This document shows, one piece after another, positions 16,982 to 24,903 of a DNA stretch of 38,338 nt. Origin of the DNA: Clostridia bacterium (GTDB taxonomy: Bacteria > Bacillota > Clostridia > Oscillospirales > CAG-272). The stretch is from assembly GCA_017522795.1 (NCBI GenBank), contig JAFWXZ010000027.1, positions 1 to 38,338 of the forward strand, written 5' to 3'. Each line of letters opens with the position of its first letter. The first letter of the stretch is position 1. The notes under the pieces are model-generated. The model did no database searches, was not told the DNA's origin, and saw only the letters and a list, made by a program, of their open reading frames with translations. Made by a program: the position numbers and the translations under genes.

Positions 16982-19048
16982 TTATTCAAAATATTCAATG
17001 ATAATCATATAGATATACATTCCGCTTCCCGCGCTGCCTACCGAGTATGTTCCCGCCTCCTCAATATCGAGGGAGCTGACAAGCACCGAGGTGGGAGCCT
17101 CAAAGGAGCCGACAGTCTGCTTCGCGGAATCAACGAGGGCGAGCGTTCTCACGTCAGAGCCCGAGGATCTTACCGCCACGGTGACGGTGCAGGGGCCGTC
17201 CACGGTGAAGGATATATATCTATTGGAGCCAAAGGTCGCCTTGCCGCCCACGCTGAGACCGTAGGTGTTCTCATAGCTTACGGTGCCGTAGGTGAAGTTT
17301 ACCTTGCTGGACTTTTTATCCATCGCCTTTGCCTCGGTGGCAACGAGAGTAAATTCGCCCTCGGTGACGGTTTCGGTGTACTTATCAAGAGCGAGGTCGT
17401 CGGCATCAAAGATGACAGTCTTCGTAGGCTTAGGTCTGTTGAGAATCTCAAACGCCTTTACGGTAGCCTCCGCCGCCTCGAGCTTTGCAAGATTGGTGAC
17501 CTGGGATCTGTAATCCACGTTAAGACCGTTGTACGCAAGCCTTATCTGCTCGCACATCTGACCGATCTCCTTATAGTTATCGCCGGTGATCTCACCCATA
17601 GTGTCAAGCTCGTTGATCTTGGAGATGATCTCCTCTGGCTGCGCGTACCATCTGTCAGGATTCGTCACGTTTACGGTGGTAAAGAGTGCCTCGATAAGTC
17701 CCGCGGTGGACTTGCTCATAAGGTTAGAGGGATCTATAAATTTCTCGGGAGCGGTGAGCACCTTATCTGCGAAGCTGTAAGCCTGTGCGTTGGCAAGAAT
17801 CGCCTCCGCAACGGCAGCAGCCTGCAGGAACGCGCCGTACTTGTTATAATGTGTTGCCTCGATGCCCGTATAGCCCTCTGCGGTGTTGCCGTAGGTTGCG
17901 TCATAGCCGGTAGGCCAGCTACCCGTAAGCTCGTTGGGCTTCAGAGCCATAAGGTAGTTTGCATAAGTAGAGGTTGCGGTCTCAAGCATCTCCTTCGACT
18001 CTGCGAAGAGGTCGATAAGCAGACAGTTTTCCTCGCTTGCGAGCTGACGGACAGCCTCTACGTATGCGAAGTTTTCACCGTGAAGACCTGCGCCGCCGAC
18101 TATCTCCTTGCCCGAGAACTTTACTCTAGCAACGGGAGTGACGAGAACGGGAATAGCGCCCACGCTTCTCGCAAAATCAATATACTGCTTCAGATACCAC
18201 TTGAAGCTACCGTCACCGTAGGCATAATACTCGTCGCCGTACTTTGCAATGGTAGAAAGCGCGGTGGATTCCTCCGAATCGGATGCAAGATTAATATATG
18301 CCTCGGGCAGATAATCTGTCGCACGCTTCTCGGCGGGGGTAGTAGGATAGATGCCGTTTGCATCGGGAGTGCCGAGGGGAGTCATTCTGTCATACATCGT
18401 GCCGTACGAGGACGCCTTCTTGGTATCGTCGTCGTTGTGACCGAACTGAATGAAGAGGTAGTCGCCCGCCTTTATCTCATCGGCAATGGAGTTGCCGCCG
18501 TTTTGGGAGAAGGTATAGTCCGAGCCCTCTATATCGTAAAGTCTGCCCTCGTTGATAAAGGAACGGGAGCTTCTGCCGCCGTGAGCGGCATTCTTAACTA
18601 CTATATCGTCACCGAGGAAGTAAGATAGGAACTGTCCCCAGCCTGCTATGTACTGATTTTCCTCATAGGTCTTTACAGTAGAGTCGCCCGCAAGGAAGAT
18701 TACAGGTGCGCGCTCCTCGGGAGGAACGGGAACGCCCTCGCCGCAGTTATCGCAGATCGCATCGCCGTCAGCATCCTTGCAGCCATCGGTGCAGGTAGGA
18801 GGATCGACCTTATCGTCACCTGTGGAATCGTCGCCCAATGGATCGTCGTTTTCTCCGCCTGTAGTACCGCCGCCCGTGTTATCCGAGCCGCCGCCTACGT
18901 CGGTGTTATCGTCCTTGCCGTCGTCATTGGCGGGGATATCGTCAACGTCGGGATTATCGTTATCGGGAATAAGTCCCTCTATAACCGAGCAGGACGCAAG
19001 TGAGAATACGAGAATGAATGCTATAAGTAAACTAACTATCTTTTTCAT
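16982..19048 (-). CDS. SGNH/GDSL-hydrolase lipoprotein, rhamnogalacturonan-acetylesterase-like
   Basis: The start at ATG 19048 has AAGGAG 8 bases ahead. The 688-residue product has a lipobox LASC (lipid Cys20) and a long acidic Gly/Thr-rich linker. A short CTDGCKDADGDAICDNCG motif like the giant surface protein's repeats follows. The esterase domain spans about residues 115-415: block I GDST (Ser123), block II Gly in HGGRSSRSF, block III GHND, and block V with catalytic His400 in EATHYNKYG, where Glu stands in place of the usual Asp three residues before His. The block spacing is that of pectin-deacetylating RGAE-type enzymes. The C-terminus (about 555-688) resembles carbohydrate-binding domains of pectate-lyase-type proteins. 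The protein probably removes acetyl groups from plant polysaccharide at the cell surface; the exact substrate is inferred. Confidence 0.85.
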   Translation of the reverse strand: MKKIVSLLIAFILVFSLASCSVIEGLIPDNDNPDVDDIPANDDGKDDNTDVGGGSDNTGGGTTGGENDDPLGDDSTGDDKVDPPTCTDGCKDADGDAICDNCGEGVPVPPEERAPVIFLAGDSTVKTYEENQYIAGWGQFLSYFLGDDIVVKNAAHGGRSSRSFINEGRLYDIEGSDYTFSQNGGNSIADEIKAGDYLFIQFGHNDDDTKKASSYGTMYDRMTPLGTPDANGIYPTTPAEKRATDYLPEAYINLASDSEESTALSTIAKYGDEYYAYGDGSFKWYLKQYIDFARSVGAIPVLVTPVARVKFSGKEIVGGAGLHGENFAYVEAVRQLASEENCLLIDLFAESKEMLETATSTYANYLMALKPNELTGSWPTGYDATYGNTAEGYTGIEATHYNKYGAFLQAAAVAEAILANAQAYSFADKVLTAPEKFIDPSNLMSKSTAGLIEALFTTVNVTNPDRWYAQPEEIISKINELDTMGEITGDNYKEIGQMCEQIRLAYNGLNVDYRSQVTNLAKLEAAEATVKAFEILNRPKPTKTVIFDADDLALDKYTETVTEGEFTLVATEAKAMDKKSSKVNFTYGTVSYENTYGLSVGGKATFGSNRYISFTVDGPCTVTVAVRSSGSDVRTLALVDSAKQTVGSFEAPTSVLVSSLDIEEAGTYSVGSAGSGMYIYMIIIEYFE

Positions 19049-19085
19049 AACGGGTATCTCCTTAATTATTTTTATGTACATTTTA

Positions 19086-19114
19086 ATTTTAGCATTATTT
19101 GCTTTTCTTGTCAA
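19086..19114 (-). promoter_or_regulatory. Promoter of the SGNH esterase gene
   Basis: The minus strand shows TTGACA, a 17-base spacer and TAAAAT, with the expected start about 30-35 bases before the ribosome-binding site. Confidence 0.8.
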
Positions 19115-19128
19115 TATTTTTTATAAGA

Positions 19129-19148
19129 AAAAGGGGCGTTTGCCCCTT
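19129..19148 (-). terminator. Terminator of the VWA lipoprotein gene
   Basis: AAGGGGC-aaac-GCCCCTT on the minus strand runs into a TTTTT tract, 13 bases beyond the stop codon at 19162. The next gene's promoter begins immediately after. Confidence 0.85.
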
Positions 19149-19161
19149 AATCCTTTGTTGT

Positions 19162-20706
19162 TTATTTAGTCTGCCTCTCGGCATAGAGATTTACAAGCTC
19201 GGCAAGCTCTGCCTTGAACTCATCGCCCGACAGGTCAAGACCCTCAAGCTGAGTGATAAGCCTGTCAAGGTCAGCGTCTGCCTTATACTCCGAGTCGCGA
19301 AGCAGAAGGGCAAACTCTATAACCGATGCGACGAAGAGATTTTCGTCGGTGGGCGTTTCGTTATAATCGTTAGTCATTACGCTGAGGGTAAGCTGATGCT
19401 CCTCGGTGGCATCGCCGCCTGCGTTCTCGGTGGGCTTATACTTTATGATAACGTCGGCAACCGATGCGACAGAATCGTCCCTCAGTATCTCGGGATTAGT
19501 CAGCTTTATCTCGTAAACCACCGTGACGGTGTGTCCCGAGCCAAGCTCTCCCGCATCGGTATTTGAATCGTTGAACTGATCCTCGGTGAGCAGCTTGTTT
19601 TCATAGCCGATAAGACGGAAGCTCTCCACGTACTCGCTGTTGAAGCTGATGCCCGCCTTAACGTCCTTTGCAACCGTGACGATGCTGCCGCCGATGCCCT
19701 CGACGAGAGCGCGCCTTGCCTCCTTAACGCTGTCGATATAGCTGTATGTGCCGTTGCCCTTGAGGGCGAGAGTCTCCATCTTCTCCGCCTTCAGATTTCC
19801 TCTTCCGAAGCCGTAGACCGAGAAGTAAACGCCGCTCTGGCGCTTCGCGGCAATAAGCGTTTCAAGTCCCGCACTGGTGACCGTTCCTACGTTAAAGTCG
19901 CCGTCGGTGGCAAGGATAACACGGTTGTTGCCGCCCTCGATAAAGTGCTTCTCGGCGAGAGCGTACGCCGTACGAATACCCGCCGAGCCTGCGGTAGAGC
20001 CGCCCGCGCTGAGATCCTCAATTACCGCCATGATCTTCGCCTTTTCATAGCCGTAAGCGCCGTCAAGCGCCACGGTGTCCGAGCCCGCGTAGGTGACGAT
20101 GGACACGCGATCCTCGGGATTTAAGCTCTCGGCAAGCATCATAAACGCCTGCTGTACCAAGGGAAGCTTATCCTCCGAGTACATAGAGCCGCTGGTGTCG
20201 ATAAGAAAAACAAGATTATTCTTAACTCCCGAGAAGTCTATCTCCTCTGCCTTGAGGCCAACGGTGAGCAGCTTCGTTTCGGGATTGTAGGGATTGTCAA
20301 AGATAGAGGCGTTGAGCGCGAGGATATCCTCTCCCTCGGGAGCCTTATAATCATAGCTGAAGTAGTTGAGCATCTCCTCAACCCTTACCGCGTTCTTCGG
20401 AACATTGTATCCGCCCTTGATAATATCGCGCAGGTTGGGATAGGAGGCGGTGTTTGCGTCAATGGAGAAATAGCTGGTGTTGTTTTCGTCCGTGCTGACA
20501 AAGGCGTTTTCGGTGATCTCGGTATATCCCTCGTTTGAAGTATCGCCAAGCGCACCCTCGGGAGCCATAGCGGAGTCCTTGCCATCGTAGTAGCCACCGC
20601 CTGCCGCGTCGTTCATATCGCCCGACGCAGCGCAGGAGGCAAGCGAGATCAGCATAACAAGGCTGAGGATCAGCGAGATAAGCTTTAAAAGATTCATTTT
20701 ACGCAT
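19162..20706 (-). CDS. von Willebrand factor A domain lipoprotein, YfbK family
   Basis: ATG 20706 lies 7 bases after GGAG; the ATG three codons later has no better site. The 514-residue product has the lipobox LASC (Cys25), so it is surface-tethered. Residues about 75-150 (SYFSIDANTASYPNLRDI...VRVEEMLNYFSYDY) match the N-terminal domain of YfbK-like proteins. The VWA domain follows with an intact MIDAS motif, DTSGS at 170-174, and the later T and D of the site (SIVTYAGSD, ILATDGDFN). The YfbK C-terminal domain completes it (FNDSNTDAGELGSGHTVTVVYEI and onward). Its role is unknown; MIDAS proteins bind partners through a divalent metal. It is divergent from the TetR-controlled operon, sharing the 230-base intergenic region. 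Confidence 0.9.
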   Translation of the reverse strand: MRKMNLLKLISLILSLVMLISLASCAASGDMNDAAGGGYYDGKDSAMAPEGALGDTSNEGYTEITENAFVSTDENNTSYFSIDANTASYPNLRDIIKGGYNVPKNAVRVEEMLNYFSYDYKAPEGEDILALNASIFDNPYNPETKLLTVGLKAEEIDFSGVKNNLVFLIDTSGSMYSEDKLPLVQQAFMMLAESLNPEDRVSIVTYAGSDTVALDGAYGYEKAKIMAVIEDLSAGGSTAGSAGIRTAYALAEKHFIEGGNNRVILATDGDFNVGTVTSAGLETLIAAKRQSGVYFSVYGFGRGNLKAEKMETLALKGNGTYSYIDSVKEARRALVEGIGGSIVTVAKDVKAGISFNSEYVESFRLIGYENKLLTEDQFNDSNTDAGELGSGHTVTVVYEIKLTNPEILRDDSVASVADVIIKYKPTENAGGDATEEHQLTLSVMTNDYNETPTDENLFVASVIEFALLLRDSEYKADADLDRLITQLEGLDLSGDEFKAELAELVNLYAERQTK

Positions 20707-20805
20707 AATATTTCTCCTTTTCGTCTATGTATTTTTTTCTTTTCACTATATAAGACACAAAAATTTAAGAAAGGTTACAGGATCAGCAGAATCTTCCTTA
20801 AATTT

Positions 20806-20834
20806 ATTTTACCATATCACATATTTGCTGTCAA
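20806..20834 (-). promoter_or_regulatory. Promoter of the VWA lipoprotein gene
   Basis: The minus strand reads TTGACA, a 17-base spacer, TAAAAT. The untranslated leader would be about 90 bases and contains an imperfect inverted repeat (TTAAGGAAG ... CTTTCTTAA). The promoter is back to back with that of the TetR-controlled operon. Confidence 0.75.
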
Positions 20835-20869
20835 TATGATGTAATTATTAAATATTATTTGTTAAAGTA

Positions 20870-20897
20870 TTGACAAAGTCGAATTTTGGAGTATAAT
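20870..20897 (+). promoter_or_regulatory. Promoter of the TetR-controlled reductase operon
   Basis: TTGACA (20870-20875), a 16-base spacer and TATAAT (20892-20897) form a near-consensus promoter. It is followed at once by the inverted-repeat operator and then the first gene at 20937. Such a strong promoter with an overlapping operator fits a repressed, inducible operon. Confidence 0.88.
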
Positions 20898-20900
20898 ATA

Positions 20901-20918
20901 AAATGAACAGGTTCATTT
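20901..20918 (+). promoter_or_regulatory. Perfect palindromic operator, probable TetR binding site
   Basis: AAATGAACAGGTTCATTT is a perfect 8-base inverted repeat with a two-base centre. It starts 3 bases after the -10 box and covers the expected transcription start. TetR/AcrR repressors typically bind such sites, and a TetR gene is second in this operon, so autoregulation is the simple reading. Confidence 0.8.
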
Positions 20919-20936
20919 AAACCACGGGAGAGAGCT

Positions 20937-21707
20937 ATGGATACCGTTTTTGAGAAAATAAAGGAAATATTTGCCGACAGAAAAAAGCGCGGGATCATAA
21001 TATCTTCTGCATCGGCTGCCCTGCTGATAGCGATAGTCCTCGGCTGCGCGATATATCTTAACGACTACTATCGCGCCGACTACGAAGCGGTAGCAGAGGC
21101 GGTTGCCGAAGCGACAGACATTAAAATATATGAACCCCAGGAAAAAATCACCGTGTTCAGTCCCGCATATGAAAGCGAGATCGGCTTTATCTTCTATCCG
21201 GGCGGCAAGGTTGAGGCAAAAGCCTACGAGCCCCTTATGGCAGCCCTGGCAAGCCGAGGCATCGTTGCGGTGCTGTGCGAGATGCCCTTTAATCTGGCAG
21301 TGCTTGACGTGGGCGCGGCAGAGGGAATACCCGAGATGCTGCCCGAGGTTAAGAACTGGTATATCGGCGGTCACTCTCTCGGCGGCTCTATGGCGGCAAG
21401 CTATCTTGCGGACAATACCGATAAGCTCGACGGCATTGTGCTGCTCGGCTCATATTCTACCGCCGACCTGCGCGGCAGCCGTGTTCTCTCCGTCTATGGC
21501 AGCGAGGACGGGGTTATGAACCGCGAAAAATACGGGCAATACCGTCCCAATCTGCCCGAGGACTTTACCGAGGTGATAATCGAAGGCGGAAACCACGCCT
21601 GCTTCGGTATGTACGGTGAGCAGGAGGGTGACGGCAGGGCAACTATAACAGCCGAGGAGCAGATAGACCTCACCGCCGAATACATCGCCGAATTTATTAT
21701 GCAATAA
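20937..21707 (+). CDS. Membrane-anchored alpha/beta hydrolase
   Basis: The 256-residue protein has a transmembrane anchor at residues about 20-42 and an extracytoplasmic alpha/beta-hydrolase fold of the small dienelactone-hydrolase type (Abhydrolase_5). The nucleophile elbow is GHSLGG with Ser147. A strand with 'YGSEDGVM' supplies the probable acid, and 'IEGGNHACFG' near residue 220 the catalytic His. The oxyanion segment is likely IFYPGGKVE. It probably cleaves an ester or similar bond; chlorophyllases share this fold but no specific match is claimed. It is the first gene of a seven-gene operon, with GGGAG seven bases before the ATG, and 21 bases ahead of the TetR gene. Confidence 0.85.
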   Translation: MDTVFEKIKEIFADRKKRGIIISSASAALLIAIVLGCAIYLNDYYRADYEAVAEAVAEATDIKIYEPQEKITVFSPAYESEIGFIFYPGGKVEAKAYEPLMAALASRGIVAVLCEMPFNLAVLDVGAAEGIPEMLPEVKNWYIGGHSLGGSMAASYLADNTDKLDGIVLLGSYSTADLRGSRVLSVYGSEDGVMNREKYGQYRPNLPEDFTEVIIEGGNHACFGMYGEQEGDGRATITAEEQIDLTAEYIAEFIMQ

Positions 21708-21728
21708 AATAAAAAGGATAGGTAATCT

Positions 21729-22172
21729 ATGCCTAAGATAATCGAAAACCTGCGCGAGCAGCTGCTTTCCGAGACAAAGCGGCAGATTGACGAGCGCGGA
21801 TACGGAAGCACCACCGTGCGATCGGTGGCAAACGGATGCGGCGTTGCAGTCGGCACCGTGTACAATTACTTCAAATCAAAGGATATGCTTATCGCCTCAT
21901 TCATTCTGAAGGACTGGATGGACTGTCTTAATGAGATCTCCAAGCATCAGAAGTCGGACAGGCGGGAGTATCTTGAGTTTATACATCTTTCACTTCGGGA
22001 TTTTGCCGACAAGCATATATCCCTCTTCTCCGACAAGGATGCGGCACGGGTGTTTCAGCTCTCCTTTTCGGTAAGGCACAAGCAGCTCCGCGCCCAGCTT
22101 GCCGAGCAGATAGAGCCTATTGCCAATGACGGCTTCCTCGCCGAATACGTTGCCGAGGCTATGCTCTGCTGA
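21729..22172 (+). CDS. TetR/AcrR-family regulator, ended early by an in-frame TGA
   Basis: The N-terminal DNA-binding domain is clear: residues about 5-55, with the helix-turn-helix TTVRSVANGCGVAVGTVYNYFKSKDML. The ligand-binding half follows up to residue 147. The frame then meets TGA at 22170-22172, but the same frame continues for 19 more sense codons to TAA at 22230-22232, reading TMAGRSFDEIYPLLPEKIK. That tail fits the last helix of TetR proteins, in which Trp (TGG) usually stands where TGA is now. So this looks like a one-base nonsense change, or a sequencing error, in a protein meant to be 167 residues. The DNA-binding part is intact. It probably represses this operon through the palindrome at 20901-20918. 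Confidence 0.85.
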   Translation: MPKIIENLREQLLSETKRQIDERGYGSTTVRSVANGCGVAVGTVYNYFKSKDMLIASFILKDWMDCLNEISKHQKSDRREYLEFIHLSLRDFADKHISLFSDKDAARVFQLSFSVRHKQLRAQLAEQIEPIANDGFLAEYVAEAMLC

Positions 22173-22261
22173 ACTATGGCGGGCAGGTCCTTTGACGAAA
22201 TATATCCCCTTTTACCCGAGAAAATCAAATAAAAATTTATATAAACAAAGGAGTAAACAAA

Positions 22262-23188
22262 ATGAGCAGTTTTGAAAATCTTCGTATCGTGGACAACTTC
22301 TATCAGACATCTCTGTATTTCCCTATGCCCACGGTAGTAATCAGCACACTCTGTGAGGACGGCAGCACAAACCTCGGTCCTTACTCGCTGGTTCAGCCCT
22401 ACTACGTAGCAGGAAAGGATTACTATGCAATGCTTCTCTGCTGCCGTAATTCGTCGAACACCGCGCAGAACATTCTCCGCAACGGAAAGTGCGCCATCAA
22501 CTTTATCGACGACAATCCCAAGACCTTCAAGGAGGCTGTAAAGCTCTCCTGGCCCGGTGACAAGCCCCACGAGAAGATGCCTAAGTGCAAATTCAAGCTT
22601 GAAAAGAGCCTTATCCACGAGGAGACAGGCGAGGAGCGTCCCGAGGTTATGAGCGACGCTATCGAGGTTATCGAGTGTACCTGGGTACGCGAGCTTGAGG
22701 GCGCGGATAAGTTCCTCGCGGGCGAGCTTAACGGCTACGAGCCCCCCTACAACGATTTCAACGGTATCACCTCCAAGTTCGGCGCACACTTCATTCTCAA
22801 GGTAGACAAGATCCTTATGAAGAAGAAGTATGCCGACGCTATAATAAACGGCGTAAGAGCAAAGGACTTCCCCGCCCTTCCCGTTGACTACGGCTACCGT
22901 GATTCCAAGAACTTCTGGTTTCACAGAAAGACAAAGATGCGCGCAGAGCTTCTCCAGGTTCGCGAGGCTTCTCTCGAGTCCGTGCGCTATGCGGCAGACA
23001 GAGCCGACGACACGGTTAAGTTCACCGACGACGCGCTCAAGACCATTCTCGGCGTTCCGAGAGTATTCCTCTCCGTAGTTCTCAAGGGCTGCGTTCAGTG
23101 GGCGAAGGAGAACAACGTCACCCTCATCACCGAGGAGCATATGAAGATAATTAACGACAAGCGCGCCAAGGAAAAGGCTAAAAAGTAA
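22262..23188 (+). CDS. Flavin-reductase-like protein with C-terminal PCP_red-like domain
   Basis: A strong AAAGGAG site precedes the ATG. Residues about 10-195 match the FMN-binding split-barrel fold of flavin reductase-like proteins (FPMPTVVISTLCEDGSTNLG, then NTAQNILRNGKCAINF). After a linker, residues about 245-300 (KFTDDALKTILGVP, FLSVVLKGCVQWAKEN, ITEEHMK) follow the pattern of the small PCP_red domain. That domain is named for its place at the end of the B subunit of light-independent protochlorophyllide reductase and occurs in other tetrapyrrole-related proteins. The fusion suggests an FMN-dependent reductase of a planar or hydrophobic substrate. The PCP_red match is by eye: the Thr...Ala...VP...WAKE...IT spacing fits. 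The gene is 15 bases upstream of the dehydrogenase gene. Confidence 0.78.
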   Translation: MSSFENLRIVDNFYQTSLYFPMPTVVISTLCEDGSTNLGPYSLVQPYYVAGKDYYAMLLCCRNSSNTAQNILRNGKCAINFIDDNPKTFKEAVKLSWPGDKPHEKMPKCKFKLEKSLIHEETGEERPEVMSDAIEVIECTWVRELEGADKFLAGELNGYEPPYNDFNGITSKFGAHFILKVDKILMKKKYADAIINGVRAKDFPALPVDYGYRDSKNFWFHRKTKMRAELLQVREASLESVRYAADRADDTVKFTDDALKTILGVPRVFLSVVLKGCVQWAKENNVTLITEEHMKIINDKRAKEKAKK

Positions 23189-23203
23189 AGGAGAGTTTAC
23201 AAA

Positions 23204-24064
23204 ATGAAGATTGTATTAGCAGGTGCGTTCGGAAATCTGGGCGCAGAAATATTAAAGTGCCTGTGCGCTGACGGTCATGAGGTCGTAGCGGCAGACCTTA
23301 GAGAAAGAGAGATCGAGGGCTGCGGTGGTAAGTACACCTTCAAGTCCATCGACGCCACCAATCCCGAGAGCCTTAAGGGCCTCTGCGACGGCGCGGATAT
23401 GGTTATCTCCACCGTTGGCCTTACCGGCGCATCCACAAAGGTGACCTCTTATGACATCGATCTTAACGGCAACCTTAACCTTCTTAACGAGGCAAAGGCT
23501 GCAGGCGTTAAAAAGTTCAACTACATCTCGGTTATCTCCTGCGACGAGCCCGGCGCTGAGAAGGTGCCTATGCTCCACGCAAAGTATCTCTTCGAGGAGG
23601 AGCTTAAAAAGAGCGGTCTTGAGTACATCATTCACCGCCCCACAGGCTACTTCTACGACATCGCAAAGGTATTCAAGCCCTACGTTGATAACGGCGAGAT
23701 GCAGCTTCTCAAGGGCTTTGGCGGCGTAAAGGCAAACGTTGTTGACTGCCCCGATTTCGCTCGCTTTATCGCAGACACTCTCGATAAGGTAAACGTCACC
23801 TACAGCGTAGGCGGCAAGGAGACCTACACCTACGAGGAGATGGCTGCTATGTGCTTTGAGGCGGCAAAGAAGCCCCTCAAGATCAAGTGGGCTCCCATAT
23901 GGCTCTTCGGTATTCTTGCAAATCTGCCCAAGATCAAGAAGGCAGGCAAGCACGACATCATTCTCTTCTCGAAGTGGACTCTCTCCCACGATCTCGTAGG
24001 TGATACCTGCGTTGGCGAGGGCAGCTTCAAAAAGTATCTGAACGACTACTTCGGAGGTAATTAA
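23204..24064 (+). CDS. NmrA-like NAD(P)-binding atypical short-chain dehydrogenase
   Basis: The 286-residue protein begins with a Rossmann motif GAFGNLG (Gly7, Gly10, Gly13) and an Asp after strand 2 (VVAADLRE), suggesting NAD preference. It then follows the NmrA-like atypical SDR pattern: DGADMVISTVG, NLNLLNEAKAAGVKKFNYIS, and the late HRPTGYF segment. It lacks the usual YxxxK of classical SDRs, although MLHAKYLFEEELKKSG occupies the same place. Divinyl-protochlorophyllide reductases belong to this broad family, but so do many unrelated enzymes, so substrate cannot be read off. Its stop is two bases before the next start, so it is translationally linked to the DUF1295 gene. Confidence 0.85.
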   Translation: MKIVLAGAFGNLGAEILKCLCADGHEVVAADLREREIEGCGGKYTFKSIDATNPESLKGLCDGADMVISTVGLTGASTKVTSYDIDLNGNLNLLNEAKAAGVKKFNYISVISCDEPGAEKVPMLHAKYLFEEELKKSGLEYIIHRPTGYFYDIAKVFKPYVDNGEMQLLKGFGGVKANVVDCPDFARFIADTLDKVNVTYSVGGKETYTYEEMAAMCFEAAKKPLKIKWAPIWLFGILANLPKIKKAGKHDIILFSKWTLSHDLVGDTCVGEGSFKKYLNDYFGGN

Positions 24065-24066
24065 TC

Positions 24067-24885
24067 ATGCCCTGGTCATTACTTGGAATTCTTTACATAG
24101 TTTGCGCTGTTCTCTGCGCGGTTGGCTTCTATAAGTTCGTATATTTCCTCTCTATCGGCTACGGCTTTGCAGTAGCGGGCGGCGGTATTGCCATTCTCGT
24201 TATGGCGCTTATCACTCCCACCGATGCTCCCCTCTGGATCCTTCTTATCCAGGCGGCGCTCTTCCTTGCCTACGGTATCCGTCTCAGCGGCTTCCTTCTC
24301 GTTCGAGAGCTGAAGAACATCACCTTCAAGAAGACCGACGTTGCCAAGGACACCCTTGCAAAGAACGGTGAGAAGAAGATGCCCGTTTTCGTTCTCGCTA
24401 CCATCTGGATCGTGGTTGCGGCTCTCTACGTGACACAGGTATCTCCTATGCTCTTCCGTTATGACAACGGCTGCACAGATATTCTTCTTCCCATCATCGG
24501 CTTCGTGGTTTCTATCGGCGGTCTTGTTCTTGAGTCTATCGCTGACAACCAGAAGTCCCAGCAGAAGAAGGAGCGCCCCGATATGGTTGCTACCAAGGGT
24601 CTGTACAAAATGTGCCGTTGCCCCAACTATCTCGGTGAGATCATCTTCTGGACAGGTGTGTTCATCAGCGGTATCACTGCATATCAGGGTGTCGGTCAGT
24701 GGATCATGGCAATCTTTGCGTATATCGCGATCGTATTCATTATGTTCAATGGCGCGCAGCGCCTTGAAAAGCGTCAGATGGCGCGCTACGGCAAGGACGA
24801 GGAGTACAACACTTACGCAAACAAGACTCCTATCATTATCCCCCTTCTTCCCATCTATCACCTTAATAAAATCGACAAAAAGTAA
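24067..24885 (+). CDS. DUF1295 membrane protein (steroid 5-alpha-reductase-like)
   Basis: The 272-residue protein has six or seven transmembrane segments. The family signature is near the C-terminus: GLYKMCRCPNYLGEI (compare G-L-x-x-x-x-R-H-P-N-Y-x-G-E in DUF1295 proteins), then a Trp/Gly-rich helix and 'RLEKRQMARYG' before the end. Cys replaces the His usually found before Pro-Asn-Tyr. DUF1295 proteins are related to steroid 5-alpha-reductases and isoprenylcysteine methyltransferases and likely act on lipophilic substrates at the membrane. Together with the neighbouring reductase genes it suggests reduction of a hydrophobic compound. The start is set by the two-base spacing from the previous stop. 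Confidence 0.85.
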   Translation: MPWSLLGILYIVCAVLCAVGFYKFVYFLSIGYGFAVAGGGIAILVMALITPTDAPLWILLIQAALFLAYGIRLSGFLLVRELKNITFKKTDVAKDTLAKNGEKKMPVFVLATIWIVVAALYVTQVSPMLFRYDNGCTDILLPIIGFVVSIGGLVLESIADNQKSQQKKERPDMVATKGLYKMCRCPNYLGEIIFWTGVFISGITAYQGVGQWIMAIFAYIAIVFIMFNGAQRLEKRQMARYGKDEEYNTYANKTPIIIPLLPIYHLNKIDKK

Positions 24886-24903
24886 AGCGAGGTTTACATA
24901 ATT

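Noticed and set aside
22172-22232. Reassignment of TGA to tryptophan in this genome
   Set aside because: Other genes here end at TGA with proper spacing to the next gene, such as 12203 and 25525-25527, so TGA is a normal stop.
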